The notes beneath the pieces are model-generated. The model did no database searches, was not told the origin of the DNA, and saw only the letters and a list, made by a program, of their open reading frames with translations. A stretch of 64,000 bases of DNA, taken from contig NZ_JASJOF010000005.1 in the NCBI RefSeq assembly GCF_030163795.1, forward strand, positions 62,001-126,000, read 5' to 3'. Positions 53,788 to 63,165 of this stretch are shown piece by piece. Numbering within the stretch: position 1 is the first letter of the stretch; each line of letters starts with the position of its first letter. The position numbers and the translations under genes were made by a program. Source of the DNA: Roseicyclus marinus. Its GTDB lineage: Bacteria; Pseudomonadota; Alphaproteobacteria; Rhodobacterales; Rhodobacteraceae.

Positions 53788-55379
53788 TGCTGCACCTCCC
53801 GGGTCGGGGTGACGGGTTCGCCGCTGGTCAATTCCACCGATACGGGTTGGGTCGCGACAGGCTCTGCCGCGACGGGCGCGATCACGGGCTCACCCAGAAC
53901 CGCCGTGATGTAATCGGTCGGGTCCAAAAGCTGCGCCGCCGACCGTTCCGCGAATTGCACGAAGGGTTCGGGGAAAAAGCCGATGATGCAGGTCAGGATG
54001 GCAAGCGCCGCGATGGGCGACAGGAAGGCCGCGCGATCCTTGCCGGGCAGCCGCGACAGACGCGGCTCCACCCCGTCCGGATGCGGTTTCCAGAACGCGT
54101 TGCCCCAGATTTTCGTCATCGAATAGATCGTGAGCAGACCCACCGCCAGCGCAACGCCTGCGATCAGATACCCCTCCGCGTCGAGCGAGGCCTTGATCAG
54201 CACGTATTTCGCCCAGAAGCCCGACAAGGGCGGGAAACCGGCCAGCGAAAACGCCGGGATCAGGAACAACAGCCCAAGGAAGGGCGCGTAGCGATAGAGC
54301 CCCCCGATCCGGTCCAGATCGGTCGACCCCGCGATGCGCTCGGCCACGCCCGCGACAAGGAACAGGTTCGCCTTCACGATGATGTGGTGGACGAGGTAGA
54401 ACACCGCCCCCACGATGGCGAGCGGGGTGAAAAGCGCCAGACCCAGGATCATGTAGCCGATCTGGCTGACGATGTGGAATGACAGGATGCGCCGGAAATC
54501 GTTCATCGCGGCCGCGCCCAGAACCCCCGTCACCATGGTGAAGCCCGCGACCCATAGCAGGATCGTATGGGTATAGGGCACATCGGTGGTGAAGATCAGC
54601 GTGAAGGTCCGGATCAAGGCATAGACGCCCACCTTGGTCAAAAGGCCCGCAAAGATCGCCGATACGGCAAAGGCGGGGGTGTGGTAGCTGGCCGGCAGCC
54701 AGAAGAACAGCGGGAAGACGGCCGCCTTCACCCCGAAGGCGATCATGAACATCACCGCCACCACGACCAACAGGCCGGGGTTGTCCACCCGCTGCACCGC
54801 ACCATGCAGGTCCGCCATGTTGAGCGTCCCGGTCATGCCGTAAAGCAGGCCCACCCCCGACAGGAACAGGATCGTCGAGATCAGGTTGAGCGTGACATAC
54901 TTGATCCCGCCATCCAGCTGCACCTTGGTCCCGCCAAGGATCAGCAACCCGAAGGACGCGATCAGCATCACCTCGAACCAGACATAGAGGTTGAAGATGT
55001 CCCCGGTCAGGAAGGCACCGCACACACCCGCCAACAGAACCTGGAACAGCGCGTGATACCCCAGCGCCTCCTTCTTCTCGTCGATATCGGCCAGCGCATA
55101 GACGGCCACGGCAAGACCCGTGATGCCCGTGATCACCACCATCACCGCCGACAACAGGTCGGCCACCAGCGTGATGCCAAAGGGTGCCGCCCATTCCCCC
55201 ATCTGCGCGGCGATGACGCCTTGATCCAGCACCTCGACCATCAGCACGATCGACGCGATCAACAACGCGGCAGAGCCGATCACCGACAGCCAGCGCCCCT
55301 CCGGTCCCGCCCGGAACAGGAAGGCCAGAACAGCGGTCGCAAAGGGAATGATGATGGGGCTTGCAAGGATCCAGCTCAT
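53784..55379 (-). CDS. mrpD: Na+/H+ antiporter subunit D
   Basis: MrpD (531 aa) is an NuoM/N-like proton-translocating subunit with about 14 helices. Key segments are FLTGDIFNLYVWFEVMLIAS (conserved acidic residue), AFGVKAAVFPLFFWLPASYH (Lys), and HHIIVKANLFLVAGVAERIA with a further Lys. The C-terminus (EPVIAPVAAEPVATQPV) is a low-complexity Ala/Pro/Val tail. ATG 55379 overlaps mrpC by 4 bases. With MrpA it forms the ion-pumping half of the complex. Confidence 0.95.
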   Translation of the reverse strand: MSWILASPIIIPFATAVLAFLFRAGPEGRWLSVIGSAALLIASIVLMVEVLDQGVIAAQMGEWAAPFGITLVADLLSAVMVVITGITGLAVAVYALADIDEKKEALGYHALFQVLLAGVCGAFLTGDIFNLYVWFEVMLIASFGLLILGGTKVQLDGGIKYVTLNLISTILFLSGVGLLYGMTGTLNMADLHGAVQRVDNPGLLVVVAVMFMIAFGVKAAVFPLFFWLPASYHTPAFAVSAIFAGLLTKVGVYALIRTFTLIFTTDVPYTHTILLWVAGFTMVTGVLGAAAMNDFRRILSFHIVSQIGYMILGLALFTPLAIVGAVFYLVHHIIVKANLFLVAGVAERIAGSTDLDRIGGLYRYAPFLGLLFLIPAFSLAGFPPLSGFWAKYVLIKASLDAEGYLIAGVALAVGLLTIYSMTKIWGNAFWKPHPDGVEPRLSRLPGKDRAAFLSPIAALAILTCIIGFFPEPFVQFAERSAAQLLDPTDYITAVLGEPVIAPVAAEPVATQPVSVELTSGEPVTPTREVQQ

Positions 55380-55750
55380 TTGCGCGCCTCCGCCTTGGCC
55401 TCGACCGGTTCGGCCAGCCGCATCTCGTCGGAATTCAGCGTCCCGAGGTTCTGATAGGTGCGGTAAACCAGCGTCAGCGCAAAGGCGAACAGGCCAAACC
55501 CGATCACGATGGCCGTCAGCACCAGCGCCTGCGGCAGCGCATTGGCCACCAGTTCCACGGGCGCATCCGCGCCTTCCGGGATCAGCGGCGGGGATTGCGG
55601 CGTCAGCCGCCCCGAGGCGAAGATCACAAGGTTCGCCGCGTTCGAGATCAGGATCAGCCCGAACAAAAAGCGCAGCACATTGCGCGCCAGCATCAGGTAG
55701 ACCGAGGCCGCGACCAGCACACCGACCATGATGGCGATCAGCAATTCCAT
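55376..55750 (-). CDS. mrpC: Na+/H+ antiporter subunit C
   Basis: MrpC (124 aa) is an NuoK-like subunit of three helices. LLIAIMVGVLVAASVYLMLA, FLFGLILISNAANLVIFASG and ANALPQALVLTAIVIGFGLF carry the NuoK-type residues. A charged tail (EPVEAKAEARK) follows. Its start shares one base with the mrpB stop (TGATG). Size and order are normal. Confidence 0.93.
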   Translation of the reverse strand: MELLIAIMVGVLVAASVYLMLARNVLRFLFGLILISNAANLVIFASGRLTPQSPPLIPEGADAPVELVANALPQALVLTAIVIGFGLFAFALTLVYRTYQNLGTLNSDEMRLAEPVEAKAEARK

Positions 55751-56181
55751 CAGACTTCCTCCTCCAGCGCGAGGACAAGGGTCAGAAGCGACCCGAACAC
55801 CACGAGGTAGACCCCGATGTCGAAGACAAGGACCGAACTGATCGGAATGCCCTTATCATCGGGATCGGCCGGATCGGCACCTGCAAACCACCATTGGCCG
55901 GTAAAGAACGCATCGCCGAAAAACACCGCGAAAACGCCTGCGGCCAAGGCGATGCCCAAACCGATCATGGCGATGTTCTGCGGCTCGTAGCGCAGCGTGT
56001 CGCGCGTCGCCTGCGCGCCCATGGCGATGGAATGCAGCACGAACCCCGTGGCCCCGATCAGCCCACCGATGAACCCGCCACCCGGCAGGTTGTGGCCCCT
56101 GAGCAGCATGAAGACCGAAAAGAGCAGCAACAACGCCACGACCAGCCGCGTTGCGGCATTGAGGATGATCGAATTCATCAT
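55750..56181 (-). CDS. mrpB: Na+/H+ antiporter subunit B
   Basis: MrpB (143 aa) has four helices with the family motif [20 protein letters not shown] near residues 28-47 and [20 protein letters not shown] at the end. Two ATG codons in tandem (56181, 56178) overlap the mrpA stop. The separate mrpB gene shows a seven-gene (group 1) operon and not the A-B fusion form. Confidence 0.93.
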   Translation of the reverse strand: MMNSIILNAATRLVVALLLLFSVFMLLRGHNLPGGGFIGGLIGATGFVLHSIAMGAQATRDTLRYEPQNIAMIGLGIALAAGVFAVFFGDAFFTGQWWFAGADPADPDDKGIPISSVLVFDIGVYLVVFGSLLTLVLALEEEV

Positions 56182-58484
56182 GTCCGGTCCTCCGGCTTGT
56201 CACCGTTTCGGTCATAGCGGGTGCCGCGCAACAGTGCGTAGGCCGCCAGCGCCGCGATCACGACCACGGCGATCTCGCCGAATGTGTCGATGGCGCGGAA
56301 GTCGACGAGGATGACGTTGACGATGTTGCGCCCGTAGGCTTCGGGCCAGCTTGCGACCTCGAAGAAATCGGTCAGGCGGCGGTCGATATTACCCTGCACC
56401 ACGCCGATCATCACCATCGTCACCAGCACGCCGATGGTCCCCGCCAGCGCCGCGTGGACGGGCCGCCGCTTGCGGTCCCGCGCCAGCCCCAGTTGTGGCA
56501 GCTTCAGCATGGCGACAGCGACCAGCACGACGACCAGCACCTCGACCAGCAATTGCGTGATCGCGACATCAGGCGCGCTGAAGATGATGAAGATCAACGC
56601 AACCCCGATCCCCACCACGCCCAGCGCGGCGATGGCGGTCATCCGGCTCGTGGTGATCGCCGTCAGGATCGCACCCGCCGTGACAAAGACGACGACTGCC
56701 CAATGCTTGAACTGCAAGCCTTCGACAGACCCCACCCAATCGATGCGGAAATCCATCGCATCCTTGGCCCAGATCGTCGCGCCGATGCCCACGGCGAGCG
56801 TCAGGAAGACGGTGAAGATGTAGCGCTGCAACACGCCCGATTGCAGAAGGCGCGTCTGCCACCCGGCCAAGGCCTTCAGCCCGTCCAGCACCCGGTCCCA
56901 GCCCGGATCGAACTTGATCGGGTTCGCCTCGAACACCCGGCCGAGCCAGCCGCGCAACGGGCGGTGGATCGCGTAAAGCACGGCACCGGTCGCGAATGTC
57001 GCCAAGGACAGCAGGAAGGCGGCGTTCACCTCCCGGAACAGGTAGAGGTCGACCGCATAGCCGTAATCGCCATAGACCGCCCATGTGCCGGGGGCCACGA
57101 ACCAGGCCTCCAGCGTGTCGGGGAACAGCCCGAACCCAAGGGACAGGCTGCCCAGCAAAAGCGGCCCGATCCACATCGCCCATGGCCCTTCGTGCGGCGT
57201 CTGCGGCGTCTGCGCCAGCTTGCCGGTAAAGGGCCGCAGAACCGAAATCCCCGCCGCCACGAACATCAGCGCAGAGGCGGCAAAGATCGTGCCGGTGATC
57301 CACAGCGTCGCGCGGTCCATGTCCAGACCCGCCTTGTAGAGAAATTCCTTGCCGATGAAGCCCACCAGCGGCGGAATACCCGCCATCGACAGCGCCGCGA
57401 TCGCCCCGCCAAGGAAGGTCAGCGGCATCTTGCGCCCCAGACCGCGCAGCGTGTCCACGTCGCGCGTCCCGGTCTCGTGGTCCACGATCCCGATCATCAG
57501 GAACAAGGCCGCCTTGTAGAGCGAATGAACCACAAGGAATGCCATCATCCCCGTGATCGCCGCCGCCGTCCCCGCCCCGATGAACAACGTCAGCGCGCCC
57601 AGCGCCATCAGCGTTGTATAGGCCAGCACCTGCTTGATATCGGTCTGCCGGATCGCCAGCACGCTCGCGAAAACGGTGGTGAAGCCACCCGCGATGACCA
57701 GCGCCCAGAACCACGCATCGGTCCCACCCAAGGCCGGGTTCATCCGCGCCATCAGGTAGACGCCGCCCTTCACCATGGTCGCCGAATGCAGATAGGCCGA
57801 CACGGGCGTCGGCGCGGCCATGGCATTGGGCAGCCAGAAATGGAACGGAAACTGCGCCGATTTGGTGAATGCGCCCGCAAGGAACAGGATCAGGATCGCA
57901 GGATATAGCGGATGCGCCCGGATCACATCGCCCTGACCGAGCACTTCGGACAGTTCGAACGACCCCGCGACATTCCCCAGCAAGATGATGCCGGCCAGAA
58001 ACGCCAACCCGCCCGTCCCCGTGACCAGCAGCGCCTGAAGCGCGGACCGCCGCGATTTCGCCTCGTCCGAGGAAAATCCGATCAGCAGGTAGGAGGAGAT
58101 CGTGGTGATTTCCCAGAACACGAAGAGCGCGATCAGGTTATCCGACAGGACCAACCCCAGCATGCCCACCATGAACAGCATCAAAAACAGCACGAAGCGC
58201 GGATATTCCGGGTGATTGCCCAGATACTTGGTGGAATAAAGCGTCACCAGCGTCCCGATCCCCGAGATCAGAAGCGCAAACGTCAGGCTCAATCCGTCGA
58301 TCAACACCGACAGGCGAATGTCCATCGACGGCACCCAATCGATGCCGACCAGCACCGGCTGGCCTGCGGCCACGGCGCCCATGTATTGCAACATCCACAC
58401 GAAGATCGCCGCCGGGATCGCAACCGAGATCCAGCCTGCCGGCCCGCCATAGACGCGCGCCACCTCTGCTTCTGATTTCGCCAC
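56178..58484 (-). CDS. mrpA: Na+/H+ antiporter subunit A
   Basis: MrpA (768 aa) is an NuoL-like subunit extended by MbhD/E-like C-terminal helices. Main segments are [39 protein letters not shown] (Lys), [37 protein letters not shown] (Lys/His), and, in the C-terminal part, [20 protein letters not shown]. The GTG at 58484 has AGGGACAG just upstream. The gene follows the UspA-like gene by 6 bases and leads mrpABCDEFG, with almost every junction overlapping. The C-terminus of about 200 residues corresponds to domains encoded separately in some other Mrp operons. Confidence 0.95.
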   Translation of the reverse strand: MAKSEAEVARVYGGPAGWISVAIPAAIFVWMLQYMGAVAAGQPVLVGIDWVPSMDIRLSVLIDGLSLTFALLISGIGTLVTLYSTKYLGNHPEYPRFVLFLMLFMVGMLGLVLSDNLIALFVFWEITTISSYLLIGFSSDEAKSRRSALQALLVTGTGGLAFLAGIILLGNVAGSFELSEVLGQGDVIRAHPLYPAILILFLAGAFTKSAQFPFHFWLPNAMAAPTPVSAYLHSATMVKGGVYLMARMNPALGGTDAWFWALVIAGGFTTVFASVLAIRQTDIKQVLAYTTLMALGALTLFIGAGTAAAITGMMAFLVVHSLYKAALFLMIGIVDHETGTRDVDTLRGLGRKMPLTFLGGAIAALSMAGIPPLVGFIGKEFLYKAGLDMDRATLWITGTIFAASALMFVAAGISVLRPFTGKLAQTPQTPHEGPWAMWIGPLLLGSLSLGFGLFPDTLEAWFVAPGTWAVYGDYGYAVDLYLFREVNAAFLLSLATFATGAVLYAIHRPLRGWLGRVFEANPIKFDPGWDRVLDGLKALAGWQTRLLQSGVLQRYIFTVFLTLAVGIGATIWAKDAMDFRIDWVGSVEGLQFKHWAVVVFVTAGAILTAITTSRMTAIAALGVVGIGVALIFIIFSAPDVAITQLLVEVLVVVLVAVAMLKLPQLGLARDRKRRPVHAALAGTIGVLVTMVMIGVVQGNIDRRLTDFFEVASWPEAYGRNIVNVILVDFRAIDTFGEIAVVVIAALAAYALLRGTRYDRNGDKPEDRT

Positions 58485-58490
58485 CTGTCC

Positions 58491-59186
58491 CTACCCTTTC
58501 CCTGCGCCGCGCTTCGCTCTGCGCGCGTCCTTGCCCTGCGGTGCCGCGTCCAGCGTGACCGGCGATACGAAGCCCTCGGGCTTGATCGCCAGCACGGATC
58601 CCTCTCCGGCCAGCGCCAGATCGCGCGCCAGCACCACCAGAACGGCGCCGTCGCGCTGCGCCGTCACGCGATCTGCTGCATCGCCTGCCACGGTTTCCGT
58701 GACCACGCCGCCCAGCGACCGCGACAGGGCTTCGGCCATGGCCGCCACGCGCGCCGCATCCGGCCCACCACCATCGGGCATGACCGCGACCACCCCGGCG
58801 GGGCTGGGCGATCCGACCCGCCAGACCGGGCTCGGGCAATCGGCCAGCAGACGTGCGGCCATCTCTGCCCCCGATCCTTCGCCCACCAGCACCAGATCAT
58901 GCCCTTCGCGCAGGACCATCCGGATGACTTCGACCGCCGGATCGCCATGCAGCAGGGCTTCCGACGCCGCGATCCCGGCAAACTCCGCCCGCGCCACCGC
59001 CTCGACCAGACCGGCGCGCCGCGCCGCGATCTCGCGATCCGACAAGGCGATGGGCGCATCCGCGATCACGTCCACAAAGGTCAGCGCCGCCCGATCCACG
59101 CGGGCGATAGCGGTGGCCGCAGCGTGAAGATCGCTCTCCGCGCCGCCCTCCCCCAGTATCGCCAGAACCGATCCGAACCTGTCCAT
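58491..59186 (-). CDS. UspA-like protein heading the mrp operon
   Basis: This 231-aa protein resembles universal stress proteins. VLAILGEGGAESDLHAAATA at the start leads to a middle GHDLVLVGEGSGAEMAARLL where UspA proteins usually carry the nucleotide-binding G-2x-G-9x-G motif, and SPVWRVGS follows as in Usp C-termini. The second half (about residues 125-205) may be a degenerate second Usp unit, and the tail is Lys/Arg-rich. ATG 59186 lies 11 bases after GAAAGGGG. It is 6 bases before mrpA, so it is likely an operon-linked regulator of the antiporter. It is divergent from the first OxyR-like gene. Confidence 0.7.
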   Translation of the reverse strand: MDRFGSVLAILGEGGAESDLHAAATAIARVDRAALTFVDVIADAPIALSDREIAARRAGLVEAVARAEFAGIAASEALLHGDPAVEVIRMVLREGHDLVLVGEGSGAEMAARLLADCPSPVWRVGSPSPAGVVAVMPDGGGPDAARVAAMAEALSRSLGGVVTETVAGDAADRVTAQRDGAVLVVLARDLALAGEGSVLAIKPEGFVSPVTLDAAPQGKDARRAKRGAGKG

Positions 59187-59264
59187 GGCCCCAAAGCCCC
59201 TTTCGCGGGACACCAGCTAGGGTGACATGGATTATAGGTCCAATCGAAACGAAACTGGTCTTTC

Positions 59265-59279
59265 ATAGAAATCATCTAT
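59265..59279. promoter_or_regulatory. OxyR-type half-site upstream of the first LysR gene
   Basis: ATAG-N7-CTAT (59265-59279) is exactly the OxyR half-site pattern. It lies 12 bases before the start of the OxyR-like gene, in the divergent region to the uspA-mrp operon. A second phased ATAG-N7-CTAT copy, needed for a full four-site OxyR operator, is not present, so the match may be partial or coincidental. Confidence 0.45.
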
Positions 59280-59290
59280 AAGACGGCCCC

Positions 59291-60211
59291 ATGCCAACGC
59301 TTCAGCAACTCCGCTACCTCGCGCTGATCGACGAAACCCTCCATTTCGGGCGGGCCGCCGATCGGGCGCATGTGACCCAACCCACGCTCTCGGCGCAGCT
59401 TGCCGCGCTCGAGACGAAACTGGGCCTGCAACTCGTCGAACGCTCCCGCGCGAGGGTAGTCATGACGCCCGAGGGTCACGAGATCGCTGCGCGCGCCCGC
59501 CGGATCCTGCGCGAGGTCGAAGAAATCACCGAACTCGCCGGTCGCGGCCGCCAGCCTTTGGGCGGCACGATCCGGGTGGGCGTCGTCGCCTCGCTCGGCT
59601 CCTATTTCCTGCCGCTTGTCATTCCCGACCTGCACGCCGCCCACCCTGACCTGCGCCTCTACGTCCGCGAAGGCATCGCCAGCGATCTGATGACACGGTT
59701 GGACGAGGGCGGACTCGACCTCCTGTTCATTCCGCTTCCGGTGCGCGGCGGCGATCTGGACACCGCACGCCTCTTCCGCGAACCGCTTCTCGCGGTCGCG
59801 GCCAACGATCACCCCTTGGCCCAACTGCAAGCGATCCCGCGCGAACGCCTGCGCGGTGAAACCATCCTGTCGCTTGAACCCGGCCACAAACTGCATGAAC
59901 AGGTCAGCCAGATCTGCGCCGCGACCGGGGCGCAGATCAGCCTCGATTACGGGGCGACCTCGCTCGACACGATCCGCCAGATGGTGGGGATGGGGCTGGG
60001 CCTGTCGCTCCTGCCCGCGCTCTACGTCCGGTCCGAGGTGCAGCCCAACCGGCTCGTGACCGCCCGCCCGCTCGCCGGGCCGCAGCCCTTCCGCACCGTG
60101 GGCATGGTCTGGCGGGCGCGGGCGGCGCGGGCGGCGGAACATGCCGAACTGGCCCAGATCCTGCGCGGCATCCTGCGCCGGACGGCGCCCGAGGTCACGG
60201 TGATCGACTGA
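59291..60211 (+). CDS. OxyR-like LysR-family regulator lacking the peroxidatic cysteine (first)
   Basis: This 306-aa LysR-type regulator has the HTH at residues 4-50 (LQQLRYLALIDETLHFGRAA, PTLSAQLAALETKLG) and an OxyR-like effector domain ending in TSLDTIRQMVGMGLGLSLLP. At the OxyR disulfide region it reads EPGHKLHEQVSQICAATGA, so the position of peroxidatic Cys199 is Lys200 while the Cys208 position is retained as Cys209. It cannot form the OxyR disulfide and probably senses something other than H2O2, or acts through a different route. ATG 59291 is close behind an OxyR-type half-site. It is divergent from uspA-mrp and followed by a paralogue. Confidence 0.85.
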   Translation: MPTLQQLRYLALIDETLHFGRAADRAHVTQPTLSAQLAALETKLGLQLVERSRARVVMTPEGHEIAARARRILREVEEITELAGRGRQPLGGTIRVGVVASLGSYFLPLVIPDLHAAHPDLRLYVREGIASDLMTRLDEGGLDLLFIPLPVRGGDLDTARLFREPLLAVAANDHPLAQLQAIPRERLRGETILSLEPGHKLHEQVSQICAATGAQISLDYGATSLDTIRQMVGMGLGLSLLPALYVRSEVQPNRLVTARPLAGPQPFRTVGMVWRARAARAAEHAELAQILRGILRRTAPEVTVID

Positions 60212-60236
60212 TACGACAGCTGCGGAAAAAGAGACC

Positions 60237-60283
60237 CGGGTGCACCGCGCCGGTTGACGGCAGGGACCGGTGCGATGCACCCG
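60237..60283. other. Long imperfect hairpin between the tandem OxyR-like genes
   Basis: The arms 60237-60254 and 60266-60283 pair almost perfectly (CGGGTGCA...TGCACCCG outside, CGGT/ACCG inside) around an 11-base loop. It starts 26 bases after the first LysR stop and has no U-tract. It could be an mRNA stabiliser, a structured small RNA, or a DNA site. A smaller hairpin CACCAA-TTGC-TTGGTG lies at 60379-60394. The rest of 60212-60467 holds no gene. Confidence 0.5.
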
Positions 60284-60467
60284 GAGGGGAGGCTTGCCTC
60301 ATCCGTGAACGCTGGAAGGGACAACCGCCAGCTTAGCAAGACCTCCTGTCGTGGCGCGTGCGTGCCCACGCTCCACCACACCAATTGCTTGGTGGACCAG
60401 GACATAGACCGGCAAAGCCATAGTTTGTAGGCCGAAGACCATTGATTGGCGATTGGAAAATCCTATC

Positions 60468-61415
60468 ATGCCAGTCATGCCGATTTCCGCCCCTCCGATC
60501 ACGCTCCGCCAGATGCGCTACCTCCTCGCGCTCGAGGAAACGCAGCATTTCCGCGAGGCCGCCGAAAGCTGCGGCATCTCGCAACCCTCGCTGTCGGTCC
60601 AGATCAAGACCTTGGAGGATGCGCTGGGCCTGACGCTGGTGGAACGTGCGCGCGGTCCCGTCCGCCTGACCCTCGCCGGACGCGAGGTCGCCCGCCGCGC
60701 GCGCGAGATCCTCGATGCCACACAAGGCATACTGGACCTGTCGGTGACGCTGAAATCCGGGCTCGGCGGCACGATCCGGCTCGGCACCTCGGTCACGCTC
60801 GGCCCCTATCTCATGCCCCATGTGGTGGGCGACCTGCGCGAGACGAACCCCGACCTGCGCCTCTATATCCGCGAGGCGACGCCGCGCGACCTGCTCCGGG
60901 AATTGCACGACGGGGTCCATGACCTGATCCTGACGCAACTGCCGGTCTCGGGCGCCACGCTCTCGACCGCGCGGCTGTTCCGCGAACCCCTCTCGGTCGC
61001 CATGCCCACCGGCCACCCGCTGGCCGCCCGCGACATGCTCACGAACGAGGATCTGACCCATCAGACCATCCTGTCCCTCTCGCCCGCCTATGCACTCTAT
61101 GACCTGATCTCGGCGGTCTGTGCGGAAACCGGCGCCGATCTGTCGCGCGAATACGAGGGGACGTCGCTTGATGCCCTGCGCCAGATGGTGGCGATGAACA
61201 TGGGCCTGACCTTCCTGCCCGCGCTCTACGTCGAAAGCGAGATCGAGGGCCGCGCGCGCGATGTCGCGATCAGGCCGTTCCGGGGTCGGCGTTTCGCCCG
61301 GTCGGTGGGGCTTGTCTGGCGCTCCGCATCGGGCGCGGGCCCGGCCTATGAACGGCTGGCCGCCGCGATGCGCGACACCGCGCGCCGCTTTCCGCAACTG
61401 GTGATCGAAGGCTGA
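60468..61415 (+). CDS. OxyR-like LysR-family regulator lacking the peroxidatic cysteine (second)
   Basis: This 315-aa LysR regulator is a paralogue of the preceding gene. The HTH is at about residues 13-60 (ITLRQMRYLLALEETQHFRE, CGISQPSLSVQIKTLEDALG), and the effector domain ends TSLDALRQMVAMNMGLTFLP. At the OxyR redox region it reads SPAYALYDLISAVCAETGA, so the Cys199 position is Ala209 and the Cys208 position is Cys218 (both nine residues apart, as in OxyR). The start may be ATG 60468, ATG 60477 or a TTG at 60453. It is a probable transcription activator or repressor with unknown effector. Confidence 0.84.
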   Translation: MPVMPISAPPITLRQMRYLLALEETQHFREAAESCGISQPSLSVQIKTLEDALGLTLVERARGPVRLTLAGREVARRAREILDATQGILDLSVTLKSGLGGTIRLGTSVTLGPYLMPHVVGDLRETNPDLRLYIREATPRDLLRELHDGVHDLILTQLPVSGATLSTARLFREPLSVAMPTGHPLAARDMLTNEDLTHQTILSLSPAYALYDLISAVCAETGADLSREYEGTSLDALRQMVAMNMGLTFLPALYVESEIEGRARDVAIRPFRGRRFARSVGLVWRSASGAGPAYERLAAAMRDTARRFPQLVIEG

Positions 61416-61460
61416 CGTTGCGCCATTGACGGGCCACCGCCTCGGGGCAAGACTGCCGCC

Positions 61461-62171
61461 ATGATCGAGCATCTGAGCCTCGCAGACGTGCATGACCTCG
61501 CGCAGGATTGCCTGATCCGCGCAGGGACAGGGCCCGATGTCGCCCATGCCGTCGCCGCCGAGATCGCCGCCGCCGAAGCTGCGGGTGAACGGCCCCACGG
61601 CATGGCGGCGCTGCTGCGGGACCTGCGCCTGATTCGCTACGGGCGTCTCGACCCCAATGCCGCCTGTCAGGACAGCCACCCACGCCCCGGCCTCCTGCAC
61701 CGCGACGCGGGCCACGGCTTTGCCCCCGCTGCCCTGTCGGCGGCCGTGGACGGGCTTGCGGCAACGGCGCGGCAACAGGGTCTGGCGCTGTTGCGGCTGC
61801 GCCGGGCCAGCGATCCGGGCGCGCTGATCGGCATCACCGCACGGATGGCCGCGCAGGGTCTGGCGGCGCTGGCCGTATCCGGAACCGGGGCGGCGCGCAT
61901 CGCCCATCCCGACATGGCCCGGCCGATGGTCCTGCATCGGGCCTCGCCGGGGATGATGGCGCTGTTCCTGCCCACGACAGACTGCGAGGGCGCCGACGAC
62001 AGCCCGCTCGGCGCCCGCGTCGCGCACGAGGCTTGGGTTCTGGCGCTCGACCCGGCGACCGCAGGCGACGGCCTGATCGACACCGCCCTCAGACAGGCCA
62101 CCGCTGCGCCCGAACCCGCCGGGAACATCGCCCTGCCAACCGAGCTTCTGGAACGGATCGTGACCGCCTGA
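61461..62171 (+). CDS. Short malate/L-lactate dehydrogenase-family-like protein
   Basis: This 236-aa protein shows the N-terminal features of the Ldh_2 malate/lactate dehydrogenase family: EAAGERPHGMAALLRDLRLIR resembles the S-H-G entry segment, and LDPNAA and RDAGHGFAPAALSAAVDG follow. Family members run to about 330-350 residues. Here the middle NAD-binding and catalytic segments are reduced (ITARMAAQGLAALAVSGTGA replaces the usual H-F-G region), so activity is doubtful. Its stop is one base before the next LysR gene (TGACATG), so both are cotranscribed. It may be a shortened enzyme or a repurposed ligand-binding protein. Confidence 0.6.
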   Translation: MIEHLSLADVHDLAQDCLIRAGTGPDVAHAVAAEIAAAEAAGERPHGMAALLRDLRLIRYGRLDPNAACQDSHPRPGLLHRDAGHGFAPAALSAAVDGLAATARQQGLALLRLRRASDPGALIGITARMAAQGLAALAVSGTGAARIAHPDMARPMVLHRASPGMMALFLPTTDCEGADDSPLGARVAHEAWVLALDPATAGDGLIDTALRQATAAPEPAGNIALPTELLERIVTA

Positions 62172-62172
62172 C

Positions 62173-63165
62173 ATGCCCGAAACCCTTCCCAAAGGCCTGA
62201 CATTGCGGGGGCTCGAAGTGTTCGAGACCCTTGCCCGCACCGGCTCGGTGGCCGAAACCGCCGAACGGCTGGGGCTCAGCGCGCCCGCCGTCTCGCAACA
62301 ACTGCGCAACCTCAGCCAGACGCTCGGCGTCGACCTGATCGACCATTCCCGCAGACCCATGGTCCTGACCGCTGCCGGCCGCCTGTTCCTCGAACGGGCC
62401 GAAGCCGCCCTGCAGGCCCTGCGCGCCGGGCAGCGCGGTCTGGCGATGCTCGACCTTGCCGATCTTTCGGCGCTGTCGCTGGGTGTGATCGAAGATTTCG
62501 AGAACGAGGTGACGCCCCAGCTTGCCACCGAACTGGCCGAGGCGATGACGCAATGCGCCTTCCGGCTCGTGACCGGGGCCAGCCATGCGCTCCATGCCCA
62601 GATTGCGCGGCGCGAACTCGATATCGCCATCTGCGCCGCGGGCAGCCCCAATCCCGCCGGAAGCCTGACCCATCCCTTGATCGACGATCCCTATGTTCTC
62701 GCCGTTCCCAAGGGCACGGATGTGTCGGGCGGCCTCGATGCGCTGCGCACCCTGACCTTCCTGCGCCGCGACCCCGACCAGGTGATGGGCCAGCAGATCG
62801 AACGCTACCTTGCCGGCACCGGCCTCAGCCTGCCCAACCGGTTCGAGATGGACAGCAACCAATCCATCAGCGCGCTTGTGGCAGGCGGCACCGGCTGGAC
62901 CATCACCACCCCGCTCAGCCTGCTGCGGGCGGGCCGTTTCGCGGGCGGGATCGACGCGCACCCCCTCCCCGGTCAGCCGATGTCGCGGCGGATCGTGCTT
63001 TATGCCACCGGCGACTGGACCGGGCCGATCCCCGCCCAGATCGCCACCCGTGCGCGCGACCTGATCGAGGATCATTTCGCCGTCCCCGCGCGCGACCGGA
63101 TGGCGTGGCTGGCCGACAGTTTCCGCGTCCTGCGGACCGAGGTGCCGGACCAGCCCTCCGCCTGA
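62173..63165 (+). CDS. LysR-family transcriptional regulator (third)
   Basis: This 330-aa LysR-type regulator has the N-terminal HTH (LRGLEVFETLARTGSVAETA, then LGLSAPAVSQQLRNLSQTLG). The effector domain follows (LSLGVIEDFENEVTPQLATEL, ELDIAICAAGSPNP, SISALVAGGTGWTITTPLSL). It resembles general LysR activators rather than OxyR. It follows the short dehydrogenase-like gene by one base, so it may control or sense a substrate of that protein. The last residues (SFRVLRTEVPDQPSA) are not conserved. An AT-rich intergenic stretch separates it from acsA. Confidence 0.88.
   Translation: MPETLPKGLTLRGLEVFETLARTGSVAETAERLGLSAPAVSQQLRNLSQTLGVDLIDHSRRPMVLTAAGRLFLERAEAALQALRAGQRGLAMLDLADLSALSLGVIEDFENEVTPQLATELAEAMTQCAFRLVTGASHALHAQIARRELDIAICAAGSPNPAGSLTHPLIDDPYVLAVPKGTDVSGGLDALRTLTFLRRDPDQVMGQQIERYLAGTGLSLPNRFEMDSNQSISALVAGGTGWTITTPLSLLRAGRFAGGIDAHPLPGQPMSRRIVLYATGDWTGPIPAQIATRARDLIEDHFAVPARDRMAWLADSFRVLRTEVPDQPSA

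Noticed and set aside
59291-60211. Plain OxyR peroxide sensor
   Set aside because: Peroxidatic cysteine position is lysine, so the OxyR mechanism cannot apply.
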